From positions 5,766,001 through 5,830,000 of the forward strand of contig NZ_CP146614.1 in the NCBI RefSeq assembly GCF_037094685.1: a stretch of DNA of 64,000 nucleotides, read 5' to 3'. Below, piece by piece: positions 36,755 through 45,259 of the stretch (positions within the stretch are counted from its first letter, which is position 1; every line of letters begins with the position of its first letter). The translations under genes and the position numbers were made by a program. A model generated the notes under the pieces. It was given only the letters and a program-made list of their open reading frames with translations, was not told the DNA's origin and did not search any database. This stretch comes from Massilia sp. METH4 (GTDB lineage Bacteria > Pseudomonadota > Gammaproteobacteria > Burkholderiales > Burkholderiaceae_D).

Positions 36755-38073
36755 CGCACATGACCATGACCTTGAACGAGACCCACGACCCGTCGCTGAC
36801 CAGCTGGGTTGCATCGGCGAACGATCCCGCCGGCGACTTCCCGATCCAGAACCTGCCCTTCGCCGTGTTCCGGCGCGCCGGCAGCAACGAAGCCTTTCGT
36901 GGCGGCGTGGCGATCGGCGACCAGGTGCTGGACCTGGCGGCGCTCGGCGACGCGGCTTTGGCCTTTGGCGAGGAAGCCCGCGCCGCCCTGGCACTGGCCG
37001 CCCGCGACACGCTGAACGACTTCATGGCGGCCGGCCCGGCGGCGTGGTCGGCGCTGCGCCTGGCGCTGTCGCGGCTGTTGCGCAGCGGCGCGTCCGAGCT
37101 GCCGCAGGCGCTGGTGCCCCAGGCGGGCGCGGAGTTCACGTTACCGGCGCGCATCGGCGACTACACGGACTTCTACACGTCGATCCACCATGCCACCGCC
37201 GTCGGCCGCCTGTTCCGCCCCGATGAGCCACTGCTGCCGAACTACAAGTGGGTACCGATCGGCTACCACGGCCGAGCCTCGTCGATCGGCGTATCCGGCC
37301 AGGCCTTCCCGCGCCCGAAAGGCCAGACGCGCCCGACCACGGGCGGCAGCGAGCCCCACTTCGGGCCCAGCCGCCGGCTCGACTACGAGCTGGAAGTCGG
37401 CATCTTCATCGGCAGCGGCAATGCCGATGGCGAGCCGATCGCCGTGGCGGACGCCGACGCGCACGTGTTCGGCCTGTGCCTGCTGAACGACTGGTCGGCG
37501 CGCGACCTGCAGGCCTGGGAATACCAGCCGCTGGGACCTTTCCTGGCCAAGAATTTTGCGACGACCATCTCGCCGTGGATCGTGACGACCGAGGCGCTCG
37601 CCCCTTACCGCGCAGCCTGGAAGCGCGACGCGGCCGATCCCCAGCCGCTGCCCTACCTCGACTATCCGGCACTGCGCGACTCGGGTGCCTTCGACATCGA
37701 GCTCGAGGTGCTGCTGCGTACCGCGGCCATGCGAGAAAATGGCCAGCCGGCAGTCTCCATCTCGCGCTCGAACTTCCGCGATTCCTACTGGAGCGTGGCG
37801 CAGATGGTGGCGCACCACACGGTGAACGGTTGCGGCCTGCGGCCGGGCGACCTGCTGGGTTCGGGCACCCAGTCCGGGCCCGAGCCCGAAGCTGCCGGCT
37901 CGCTGCTCGAACTGTCCGGCGGTGGCAAGGCCGCGCTGACGCTGCCGAACGGCGAACAGCGCACCTTCCTGGAAGACGGCGACACGGTCGTGCTGCGCGG
38001 CCGCGCCGTGCGCCCGGGCCTGCCGCGCATCGGCTTCGGCGAGGCGGCCGGCACGGTGTTGCCAGCCCGCTGA
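36751..38073 (+). CDS. fahA: Fumarylacetoacetase
   Basis: A 440-residue enzyme that splits fumarylacetoacetate to fumarate and acetoacetate, the last step of the homogentisate pathway. The N-terminal SH3-like domain begins [13 protein letters not shown]. The catalytic domain has [20 protein letters not shown] (Asp and His), [10 protein letters not shown] (Glu ligands), [20 protein letters not shown] (Asp ligand) and [13 protein letters not shown]. The ATG at 36751 overlaps the hmgA stop; another ATG at 36760 is possible. Both enzymes of the pathway are thus translationally coupled. Confidence 0.95.
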   Translation: MTHMTMTLNETHDPSLTSWVASANDPAGDFPIQNLPFAVFRRAGSNEAFRGGVAIGDQVLDLAALGDAALAFGEEARAALALAARDTLNDFMAAGPAAWSALRLALSRLLRSGASELPQALVPQAGAEFTLPARIGDYTDFYTSIHHATAVGRLFRPDEPLLPNYKWVPIGYHGRASSIGVSGQAFPRPKGQTRPTTGGSEPHFGPSRRLDYELEVGIFIGSGNADGEPIAVADADAHVFGLCLLNDWSARDLQAWEYQPLGPFLAKNFATTISPWIVTTEALAPYRAAWKRDAADPQPLPYLDYPALRDSGAFDIELEVLLRTAAMRENGQPAVSISRSNFRDSYWSVAQMVAHHTVNGCGLRPGDLLGSGTQSGPEPEAAGSLLELSGGGKAALTLPNGEQRTFLEDGDTVVLRGRAVRPGLPRIGFGEAAGTVLPAR

Positions 38074-38184
38074 AAGCGCGCGCCCGGCCACGCGGCGCGA
38101 GCGCAACCCTGCTACACTCACATCTATACCATCCGGGCTGGCATTGCCCGGATTCTCCGCAACCTCATCGGAAGGTGGTGGAAT

Positions 38185-38994
38185 ATGGAGACGAGCGTAC
38201 AGCAACGCAACAATATAAAGGCATGGGGCAGCGGCCCCGCCACACTGCTCTTCGCACACGGTTTCGGCTGCGACCAGTCGATGTGGCGCTTCCTCGTGCC
38301 CGCCTTCCAGGACCGCTACCGCATCGTGCTGTTCGACGCGGTCGGCTGCGGAGGCTCGGACTGGAGCGCCTATGACCGGCACAAGTACGGTTCGCTGCAC
38401 GGCTACGCCCGGGACGTGCTGGAAATCGCCGACGCATTCGCTGCTGGCCCTGTCGTGTTCGTTGGCCACTCGGTGGCATCGATGATCGGCTTGCTGGCCA
38501 CGATCGAGCGGCCCGACCGTTTCGCGGGCCAGGTGATGGTGAGCCCTTCACCCTGCTACCTCAACGATGGCGACTACCACGGTGGCTTTTCGCTGCTCGA
38601 CATCGAAGACATGCTGCAGACGATCACCGACAATTACGTTGCCTGGGCCCGCGCCGCGGCGCCGGCCATCATGGGCGCGCCGGATCACCCTGAACTGGGC
38701 AGCGAACTGGCCGACAGCTTCTGCCGCGCCGACCCGACCATCGCCGCGCATTTCGCCCGCGTCACCTTCCTGTCGGATCACCGGGCCGACCTGCCGCGTT
38801 CGGCCACGCCCTCCCTGATCCTCCAATGCACCGAAGACCTGATCGCGCCGCCCTCGGTTGGCCAGTACATGCACGGGGCGCTGGCGGGAAGCGTGCTGCG
38901 CATGATCGACAATATCGGCCATTGTCCTCACATGAGCGCGCCACGTGCGAGTGCCGACGCCATCGGGGTTTTCCTGCGGCACGCGATCGGCTGA
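38185..38994 (+). CDS. Alpha/beta hydrolase of the RsbQ/KAI2/D14 family
   Basis: A 269-residue alpha/beta hydrolase. LLFAHGFGCDQSMW carries the oxyanion region. Ser96 is in VGHSVASM, Asp218 in CTEDLIAP and His246 in GHCPHMSAP. These three residues and their positions match Bacillus RsbQ and plant KAI2/D14 receptors closely. RsbQ works with the PAS-phosphatase RsbP in stress signalling and is thought to supply or sense a small hydrophobic molecule. Here the next gene, 3 bp downstream, encodes a PAS protein of the RsbP-type PAS subclass, which supports a signalling role rather than metabolism. It is 111 bp after fahA and probably a separate unit. Confidence 0.88.
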   Translation: METSVQQRNNIKAWGSGPATLLFAHGFGCDQSMWRFLVPAFQDRYRIVLFDAVGCGGSDWSAYDRHKYGSLHGYARDVLEIADAFAAGPVVFVGHSVASMIGLLATIERPDRFAGQVMVSPSPCYLNDGDYHGGFSLLDIEDMLQTITDNYVAWARAAAPAIMGAPDHPELGSELADSFCRADPTIAAHFARVTFLSDHRADLPRSATPSLILQCTEDLIAPPSVGQYMHGALAGSVLRMIDNIGHCPHMSAPRASADAIGVFLRHAIG

Positions 38995-38997
38995 ACC

Positions 38998-39696
38998 ATG
39001 TCCGACACTCCCGAACCCCTGACGCTGCCCGCCTCGGGCGACCTGTTCGTCCACGCGCCGTGCGCCTTGCTGCTCACGGACACGGAAGGCGCGATCCTGC
39101 GCGTCAACGCCACGGCCGTGGCCTGGCTCGGCTATTCCGAGCGGGAGCTGGTGGGCGGCATGGACCTGCTGGAGCTGTTCAGCATCGGCGGCGGCGTGTA
39201 TTACCAGAGTCACTGCCTGCCGCTGCTGCAGCTGCAGCAGTCGGTCAGCGAGGTACAGATCGACCTGGTGCGGCGCGACGGCACCCGCGTGCCGGCCCTG
39301 CTCAACGTGGCCCGGCAACGTTTCGAAGCGGGGTTGCTCGACCAGGTGGCGATCTTCGTGGCCGGCGACCGGCGCGCGTACGAACGCGAATTGCAGCGCG
39401 TGCGGGCCGAAGCCCACGCGGCACTGGCCGCCAGGGAAGATGTCGAGGAAAAGCTGCGCACGGCGATCCGCGAGCTGTCGACGGCGGAACAGCGCCGCGC
39501 CGACTTCCTGCTCACGCTCTGCCACGACCTGCGCAATCCGCTGGCCCCGATGCGCAGCGGGGTCGACCTCATGAAAGCCACGCTGCCGCCGGAACACCCG
39601 GCGGCCCGCTTCGTGGCGATTTTCGACCGCCAGTTGCGCCAGCTGGTACGCGCCATCGACGAGCTGGCCGAAACGGCGCGGTACACGCGGAAGTAA
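38998..39696 (+). CDS. PAS-DHp protein lacking a kinase ATPase domain, partner of the RsbQ-like hydrolase
   Basis: 232 residues. A PAS domain (about 15-122; VYYQSHCLPLLQLQQSVSEV followed by RRDGTRVPALLN is the pattern seen in RsbP/RsbU-type PAS domains) is followed by a coiled coil (about 125-168). A HisKA dimerisation helix has His176 in LLTLCHDLRNPLAPMRSGVD, and the protein ends soon after the second helix (RQLRQLVRAIDELAETARYT). There is no N, G1 or G2 box. The stop codon is intact and the convergent neighbour's stop is only 3 bp beyond, so no ATPase coding sequence is left in any frame. It may be a phosphotransfer protein, a dominant partner of another kinase, or a remnant. Confidence 0.8.
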   Translation: MSDTPEPLTLPASGDLFVHAPCALLLTDTEGAILRVNATAVAWLGYSERELVGGMDLLELFSIGGGVYYQSHCLPLLQLQQSVSEVQIDLVRRDGTRVPALLNVARQRFEAGLLDQVAIFVAGDRRAYERELQRVRAEAHAALAAREDVEEKLRTAIRELSTAEQRRADFLLTLCHDLRNPLAPMRSGVDLMKATLPPEHPAARFVAIFDRQLRQLVRAIDELAETARYTRK

Positions 39697-39699
39697 AGC

Positions 39700-42015
39700 C
39701 TACCGCAGCAGCTTGTCGAGCGTGATCGGCAGGTCGCGCACCCGCACCCCGCAGGCGTTGTAGATCGCATTCGCGACCGCCGCCGCCGTACCGGTGATGC
39801 CGATCTCGCCGATGCCGCGCGCGCCGGCCGGCGCGTGCGGATCGGGAATATCCGTCCACATCACGTCGATCGGGGGCACGTCCAGGTGGACAGGCACGTG
39901 GTAGTCCGACAGGTTCGGGTTCATCACGCGGCCATTGCGCTCGTCGAACTGCGTTTCTTCCATCAGCGCCATGCCCATGCCCATGATCATGCCGCCGCGG
40001 AACTGGCTCGCTGCCGTCTTCGCGTTCAGGATGCGGCCGCAGTCGAACGACCCCAGCAGGCGGGCCACGCGCGGCTCGCCCGTCACCGCGTTCACGCGCG
40101 CCTCGCAGAAGATCGCCCCCGTCGAGTGCATCGACCAGTGGCGCAGTTCCAGCGGCGGCGGCGCCTGGCCTTCGACCTGCAGCTCGTCCACGCCCGCGCG
40201 CGCGAGCAGCTCGGCATAGCTGGCGAAGCGCGCCGGGTCGTCGGCCTTGCACAAGCCGCCGTTCACACCGCGCACCTGGTCGAAGTACAGGCCTTCGATC
40301 AGGGTACCCTTGCCGCCCAGCCGCAGCAGGTCCGTCAGCAGGCCGCGCAGTGCCGCCACGACGCCGCGGCCGATGGACGCCGTCTGCTGCGATCCGCCGG
40401 CCAGGATGGTGCCGGGAAAGGCCGAATCGCCGTAGGCCACCGTCACGTTCGGCAGCGGTACGCCGAGCCGTGCGGCCACCACCTGGGCCTGCACGGTGGC
40501 CGTTCCCATGCCCATCTCGTGCGCCGCCACCTCCACGCGCACTTTCGCCTCGCGCGTGATCGTGATGCGGGCCGCCCCGCCGGACATGCGGTAGTACGGA
40601 TACGTGGCCGTGGCGCAGCCCAGGCCCACCAGCCATTCCCCCTCGCGGCGCATGCGCGGGCGCGCGTGCCGTTGCGCCCAGCCGAAGCGCTCGGCGCCCA
40701 TCCGGTAGGCTTCCACCAGGTGGTGCGAGGAGAACGGCATGCCCGTGGTGGGGTCTTTTTCGGGGTCGTTGCGGCGGCGCAGCTCCACCGGGTCGATATC
40801 GAGCTTTTCGGCCAGCTCGTCGATCGCGCATTCCAGCGCGAACGAGCCGGGCGCCTCGCCGGGTGCGCGCATGAAGGTGTTGGCCACCATGTTCATGCGC
40901 ACGGCCTGCACGTTCAGCCGGAAGCTGCCCGCCGCGTACAGCGACCTGGCCGGCATGATGAACGGTTCGGCCATGCCGTTATGCGGCGTCATCGCCACCA
41001 CGCCTTCCTGGATCAGCGCCGTGAAGCGTCCGTCCGCATCGGCACCGATGGCCACGCGCTGTTCCGTCAGCGTGCGGCCGCCCACGATGCGGTACACGCC
41101 CTCGCGCGACAGCGCCAGGCGCACCGGCCGGCCGGCCAGCTTCGCCGCCGCCGCGGCCAGCACCTGGTGCTGCCACAGCAGCTTGCCGCCGAAGCCGCCG
41201 CCGACGAAGGGCGACGTCACATGCACCTGCTTTTCCTCGATGCCGAACGCCTGCGCCAGCGACCAGGCGGTATTCGTTACCGCCTGCGAAGCGTCGTGCA
41301 GGCGCAGTTCGTCGCCATGCCATGCCACCGTCACGCCGTGCAGTTCGATTGCGTTATGGTTCAGGCGGGGCGTGTGGTAGACGGCGTCGGTTCGATATGC
41401 CGACGCGGCGAGCGCGGCTTCGGCATCGCCAATCTCCACGTGCTGGGGCTCGCCCTGGAAAGACGTGTCCTCGAGCCCGTTCGCCTTCGCCTCGGCGAGC
41501 GAGGTGACGCCCGGCTCCTCGTGGTACGTGACGCGCACCAGCGACTTGGCATGGTCGGCCTGCTCCTGCGTTTCCGCCAGCACCAGCGCCACAGGCTGGC
41601 CGTTCCAGTGCACGCCATCGTCCTGGAAGACGGGCAGGTCGTCGGGATGCGCCGCCTTGGGCTTCGTGAAGATCATCGGCACCGGGTTCATGCGCGGCGC
41701 GTTCTTGTACGTCATCACGAGCACGACGCCGGGCGCCGCTTGCGCCGCGGCGGTGTCGAGCGTGGCAATGCGCCCTTTGGCGATGGTGCTGTAGACGAGG
41801 GCCGCGTAGGCCATGCGGTCGAGGGCGAACTCCGCGGCGAACGGGGCGGCGCCGCGCACTTTCACGGTGCCATCGACGCGCGGCACGGGCGCGCCGATCA
41901 GTTCATGCCCCGCATCGATCAGCGGGTCTGGCGTGCCGCCGGGAATCAACGCATCCGGCGCGAGTTCGACGGCCTTCTGCATCGCCGTCTGCACGGCTTT
42001 CTGCACGATATTCAT
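39700..42015 (-). CDS. Molybdenum hydroxylase, molybdopterin-binding large subunit (PaoC/YagR-like)
   Basis: A 771-residue xanthine dehydrogenase-family subunit. It contains the FVGGGFGGKLLWQH cofactor region, RAPGEAPGSFALECAIDELA, and the catalytic-Glu motif GARGIGEIGITGTAA near the C-terminus. With the next two genes it forms the three-subunit PaoABC architecture, in which E. coli PaoABC oxidises aromatic and other aldehydes. The ATG at 42015 has an AAGGAG site; upstream open frame lies in the neighbouring gene. Substrate not known; aldehyde is the best guess. Confidence 0.9.
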   Translation of the reverse strand: MNIVQKAVQTAMQKAVELAPDALIPGGTPDPLIDAGHELIGAPVPRVDGTVKVRGAAPFAAEFALDRMAYAALVYSTIAKGRIATLDTAAAQAAPGVVLVMTYKNAPRMNPVPMIFTKPKAAHPDDLPVFQDDGVHWNGQPVALVLAETQEQADHAKSLVRVTYHEEPGVTSLAEAKANGLEDTSFQGEPQHVEIGDAEAALAASAYRTDAVYHTPRLNHNAIELHGVTVAWHGDELRLHDASQAVTNTAWSLAQAFGIEEKQVHVTSPFVGGGFGGKLLWQHQVLAAAAAKLAGRPVRLALSREGVYRIVGGRTLTEQRVAIGADADGRFTALIQEGVVAMTPHNGMAEPFIMPARSLYAAGSFRLNVQAVRMNMVANTFMRAPGEAPGSFALECAIDELAEKLDIDPVELRRRNDPEKDPTTGMPFSSHHLVEAYRMGAERFGWAQRHARPRMRREGEWLVGLGCATATYPYYRMSGGAARITITREAKVRVEVAAHEMGMGTATVQAQVVAARLGVPLPNVTVAYGDSAFPGTILAGGSQQTASIGRGVVAALRGLLTDLLRLGGKGTLIEGLYFDQVRGVNGGLCKADDPARFASYAELLARAGVDELQVEGQAPPPLELRHWSMHSTGAIFCEARVNAVTGEPRVARLLGSFDCGRILNAKTAASQFRGGMIMGMGMALMEETQFDERNGRVMNPNLSDYHVPVHLDVPPIDVMWTDIPDPHAPAGARGIGEIGITGTAAAVANAIYNACGVRVRDLPITLDKLLR

Positions 42016-42026
42016 CGGCGGCTCCT

Positions 42027-43013
42027 TCAGGAACGGGTATCGACCAGGCCGCTCAGCACGGCCACGATGCTGCGCTGCGCCAGGTCGACCTTGAAGGCGT
42101 TGTCGCGCAGCGGGCGGGCGTCCGCCAGCTCGGCGGCGGCGGCGGCGTTGAACAGGTCTTCGGTGGCGGGCCGGCCCTTGAGCATCCGCTCGGCCGTCCA
42201 GGCGCGCCACGGCTTGTGCGCCACGCCCCCCAGCGCCACGCGCACGTCGCGCACCACGCCATCATGCACGTCGAGCGCGGCGGCCACGGACACCAGGGCG
42301 AATGCATAGCTGGCCCGGTCGCGCACCTTGCGGTAGGCCGAGCGCGCGGCGAAGGCCAGCGGCGGAATCTCGATGGCGGTAATCAGTTCCCCTGGTTGCA
42401 GGACCGTTTCGCGTTCAGGGTGGTCTTCCGGCAGCAGGTGGAAATCGTTCAGCGCGACGGTGCGCGCGCCGCCGGTGCCCTGCAAGTGGACGGTTGCATC
42501 GAGCGCCGCCAGCGCCACCGCCATGTCGGACGGATGCGTGGCCACGCAATGCCCGGAGGCTCCGAGGATCGCATGCATGCGGTTGAAGCCGTGCAGCGCG
42601 TCGCAGCCCTGCCCCGGTTCGCGCTTGTTGCAGCGGGAACCGTCGTTGTCATAGAAATAGCCGCAGCGGGTGCGCTGCAGCAGGTTGCCGCCCACCGTCG
42701 CCATATTGCGGATCTGCGCGGAGGCGCCGGCCGTGATCGCCCGCGTCAGCAGCGGGAAGCAGGTGCGCACGGCCCGGTGCTCGGCCACCGCCGTGTTCTT
42801 CGCCGCGGCACCGATGAGCAGGCCGCCGTCCGGCCGTTCCTCGATCGCGGCGGACAGGCCCGTCACGTCGACCAGCGCGACGGGATGCTCGACGGTCTCG
42901 CGCATCAGGTCGATCAGGTTGGTGCCGCCGCCCAGGTATTTGGTGCCCGGCGCCGTCCCGCGCAGTACGGCGTCGCCGGGCGTGGCGGCGCGCGCAAAGG
43001 TAAAGGGCGTCAT
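42027..43013 (-). CDS. Molybdenum hydroxylase, FAD-binding subunit (PaoB/YagS-like)
   Basis: A 328-residue CO dehydrogenase-flavoprotein-type subunit. KYLGGGTNLIDLMRETVEHP and RNMATVGGNLLQRTRCGYFY are FAD-binding elements. The segment from RTRC to GQGC contains extra cysteines (RTRCGYF, SRCNKREPGQGC), matching the PaoB insert that holds an additional [4Fe-4S] cluster in E. coli. Its ATG overlaps the stop of the [2Fe-2S] subunit gene, and the large-subunit gene follows after 11 bp. Confidence 0.9.
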   Translation of the reverse strand: MTPFTFARAATPGDAVLRGTAPGTKYLGGGTNLIDLMRETVEHPVALVDVTGLSAAIEERPDGGLLIGAAAKNTAVAEHRAVRTCFPLLTRAITAGASAQIRNMATVGGNLLQRTRCGYFYDNDGSRCNKREPGQGCDALHGFNRMHAILGASGHCVATHPSDMAVALAALDATVHLQGTGGARTVALNDFHLLPEDHPERETVLQPGELITAIEIPPLAFAARSAYRKVRDRASYAFALVSVAAALDVHDGVVRDVRVALGGVAHKPWRAWTAERMLKGRPATEDLFNAAAAAELADARPLRDNAFKVDLAQRSIVAVLSGLVDTRS

Positions 43014-43525
43014 GGCGCCTCCTTGCCGTGGTGTTCGGTGACGGCATCGACGATGCCGTTGTAGGCGCCGCAGCGGCACAGGTTGCCGCTCATGCGCTCG
43101 CGCACCTCGTCATGGTTGAGCTCGACCGTTTCGGCGGCCAGGTCCTCGGTCACGTAGCTGGGCACGCCACGCCGCAGCTCGGCCGCCATGCCCAGCGCCG
43201 AGCAGATCTGGCCGGGCGTGCAATAGCCGCACTGGAAGCCGTCGTGCGCGATGAACGCCTGCTGCAACGGGTGCAGCGCGCCATCGGCGGCCAGCCCCTC
43301 GATCGACGTGATCGCCCGGCCTTCGTACTGCACGGCGAGCGCGAGGCAGGAGAGAATGCGCTGCTCGCCATCGACGAGCACGGTGCAGGCGCCGCAGGCG
43401 CCCTGGTTGCAGCCCTTCTTGGTACCGGAAAGGTGCAGGGTCTCCCGCAGCATGTCGAGCAGCGACACGCGCGGGTCGGCAGGCAATGGCACCGGGGCGC
43501 CATTGATGGTGATGGTGGCTGACAT
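43010..43525 (-). CDS. Molybdenum hydroxylase, [2Fe-2S] subunit (PaoA/YagT-like, no Tat signal)
   Basis: A 171-residue two-cluster ferredoxin-like subunit. The plant-type [2Fe-2S] domain has GCNQGACGACTVLVDGEQR. The second, helical domain has CGYCTPGQICSALG and NLCRCGAYNGIVDA. The start at 43525 is preferred to an ATG two codons earlier because AAGGA lies at proper distance. E. coli PaoA has a Tat leader of some 50 residues and works in the periplasm; none is encoded here, so the enzyme is probably cytoplasmic. Confidence 0.9.
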   Translation of the reverse strand: MSATITINGAPVPLPADPRVSLLDMLRETLHLSGTKKGCNQGACGACTVLVDGEQRILSCLALAVQYEGRAITSIEGLAADGALHPLQQAFIAHDGFQCGYCTPGQICSALGMAAELRRGVPSYVTEDLAAETVELNHDEVRERMSGNLCRCGAYNGIVDAVTEHHGKEAP

Positions 43526-43631
43526 CGGCATATCCTTTTGAAAGGCGTGGAAAGGACCGGTTTGTGACCGGCTGGCGATGGACAGCTACCAAGTGTAAGC
43601 TTGCGAAAACGTTTGCGGCGCCGCGTTGGGA

Positions 43632-44504
43632 TCACGGGGCCGCTGGCATCTCGCGGTCCACCAGTTCGCGAATGTAGGCGTCGATCGTGATGCGGCCACG
43701 GATCGCGTCGTCGGGCATGTCGAGGCTGTCCAGCGAGATGCCGGTCATGCGGGCGTACGATTCGGCGGCAGGCCGCGAGAAGCCGAGCGAGCGGAACGTA
43801 TCCACCCATTGGTCGCGCGGCACCACCTCTACGCGAACCTGGCGTTGCAGCGCCTCGGCAAAGGCGGCCGCCACGTCGTTTGCACTGTAGCGCTCGGGGC
43901 CCTCGACGTACATCACCCCGGTATCGTCGACCGACGACAGCAGGCGCCGCGCGGCGGCCTCGCCGAGGTCGCGGGGCGCAACCATCGGCAAACGCAAGTC
44001 GGCCGGGAAAAACGATGTCAGCGTACCGGTTTCGCGGATCGCTTCCAGCTGGCCGTCCCAATTGCTCATGTAGAAGCCGGCACGATTGAAGGCCGCCGGG
44101 ATCGGACCGCGGCGCAGCCCTTCCTCCAGCTCCCACAGAACGTTCAGGTCGCCGAGCCGTTCGCCGGGCCGGGCACCTCCCGTGGACGCGGCAACCACTT
44201 TTTCAAGGCCGCACAAGGCGAGCGCATTCAGGATGCACGCCACACTCTCTCGTTCGGCCGTATCCGTATCCTGGCCGACCGGCGCCGGCGGGTTCAGCAG
44301 GAATGCGCGCCGGCCCTGCCGGAACACTGCCCGCAAGCTCTCCGGATCGTTGACGTCCGCCACGGCCGCGTTTCTTCCGGCGGATCGCCAGCGCCCGGCC
44401 TGTTGCGGATCGTGCGTGACAGCGATGATGTCGTGACCCTGTCCGGTCAGGACATTGGCCACTTCCGCACCCACGTGGCCAGATGCTCCCATGATGACAA
44501 ACAT
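43632..44504 (-). CDS. NmrA-family NAD(P)-binding protein
   Basis: A 290-residue Rossmann protein beginning MFVIMGASGHVGAEVANVLT, with the loose GASGHVG nucleotide motif of NmrA/YesF/QorB-like proteins (atypical SDR family). The middle contains AASTGGARPGERLGDLNVLW and FNRAGFYMSNWDGQLEAIRE. Members act as redox sensors or quinone/NAD(P)-dependent reductases; no catalytic Tyr-x3-Lys is evident. A GGAGG site precedes the ATG. It is co-directional with and 106 bp upstream of the molybdenum hydroxylase genes. Confidence 0.82.
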   Translation of the reverse strand: MFVIMGASGHVGAEVANVLTGQGHDIIAVTHDPQQAGRWRSAGRNAAVADVNDPESLRAVFRQGRRAFLLNPPAPVGQDTDTAERESVACILNALALCGLEKVVAASTGGARPGERLGDLNVLWELEEGLRRGPIPAAFNRAGFYMSNWDGQLEAIRETGTLTSFFPADLRLPMVAPRDLGEAAARRLLSSVDDTGVMYVEGPERYSANDVAAAFAEALQRQVRVEVVPRDQWVDTFRSLGFSRPAAESYARMTGISLDSLDMPDDAIRGRITIDAYIRELVDREMPAAP

Positions 44505-44755
44505 AGCGCCTCCTTCTGCTTGGTGAGAGGCAGATGGTAGTCCAGCCCTCCTGACAGTTCGCGGCAGGAGCGTTCAATCCGTCATCCACGGCGCTTGCAC
44601 ATTGCTAGTGTTGCGCTCAGCTTACAACACCGCTCGATCAGAGGAGGGAGTTGCCATTCAGTTTCATGCCGACGCAGCAGTGCGCAACACAGCAACTGCC
44701 CGTACCGAGGGGCGAGCATGAGGTCCGGCAGACCGGTTTCGGCCGACTGTCCGCC

Positions 44756-45139
44756 TCAGCTCCGGTCGACGATCCTGGATATCCGGCCGCCATCGAAGGC
44801 GAATTCGGATTCGCCGGCCAGGTCAAGCACTGTTCCAGCACATGGCCCGTCCGGTATATCCACGGCAAGCATGCCGCGGTAGGCAATGCTCACGATGACG
44901 GCGGCCTGGCTTTCCTTGACGGCAGTGATGCGCTGTTCGCGTTCGGAGAACATCGCCCTGGCCTGTTCCGCGAGCTGTCTGAACTCGTCGATGCCCGAAG
45001 CCTCGGCAGTGAGCTGATTGCCTGACCAGTTTTCGAAGCGCACGTCCGGCGACAGCAGCGCCAGCATGCCCTCGACGTCGAACGCATTGTAGGCAGCGAT
45101 GTATTTCTGGATCACCCGGGTGTGCTCGTTTGCCTGCAT
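44756..45139 (-). CDS. SnoaL-like/nuclear transport factor 2-fold protein
   Basis: A 127-residue protein. VIQKYIAAYNAFDVEGMLAL followed by LSPDVRFENWSG is the standard opening of the SnoaL/NTF2 cone fold, with paired beta strands at the C-terminus (AAVIVSIAYRGMLAVDIPDG; GESEFAFDGGRISRIVD). The ATG at 45139 has GAGGGA upstream. Such proteins range from polyketide cyclases to uncharacterised small-molecule-binding proteins, so no function is assigned. It lies alone between the NmrA and MocR genes. Confidence 0.8.
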   Translation of the reverse strand: MQANEHTRVIQKYIAAYNAFDVEGMLALLSPDVRFENWSGNQLTAEASGIDEFRQLAEQARAMFSEREQRITAVKESQAAVIVSIAYRGMLAVDIPDGPCAGTVLDLAGESEFAFDGGRISRIVDRS

Positions 45140-45259
45140 ATCTGTCCCTCGAAGAATTGATGGCCTAACGATATCAGCGTGATGACATGCTTGCAATCTT
45201 CAGCTGCCCGGTGTCCAGAGTAGACTCCAGTAAGGCCGCGATCCAAACAGCCTCATCAG

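Noticed and set aside
38998..39696. Frameshifted pseudogene of a full histidine kinase
   Set aside because: The reading frame is clean to its stop, and the opposing gene's stop begins 3 bp later, so no displaced ATPase-domain sequence exists. A larger old deletion cannot be excluded, but nothing here shows a frameshift.
44505..44755. Short open frames between the SnoaL and NmrA genes
   Set aside because: Compositions look random, no ribosome sites, and they overlap flanking genes or promoters. I see no supported feature in this 250-bp gap.
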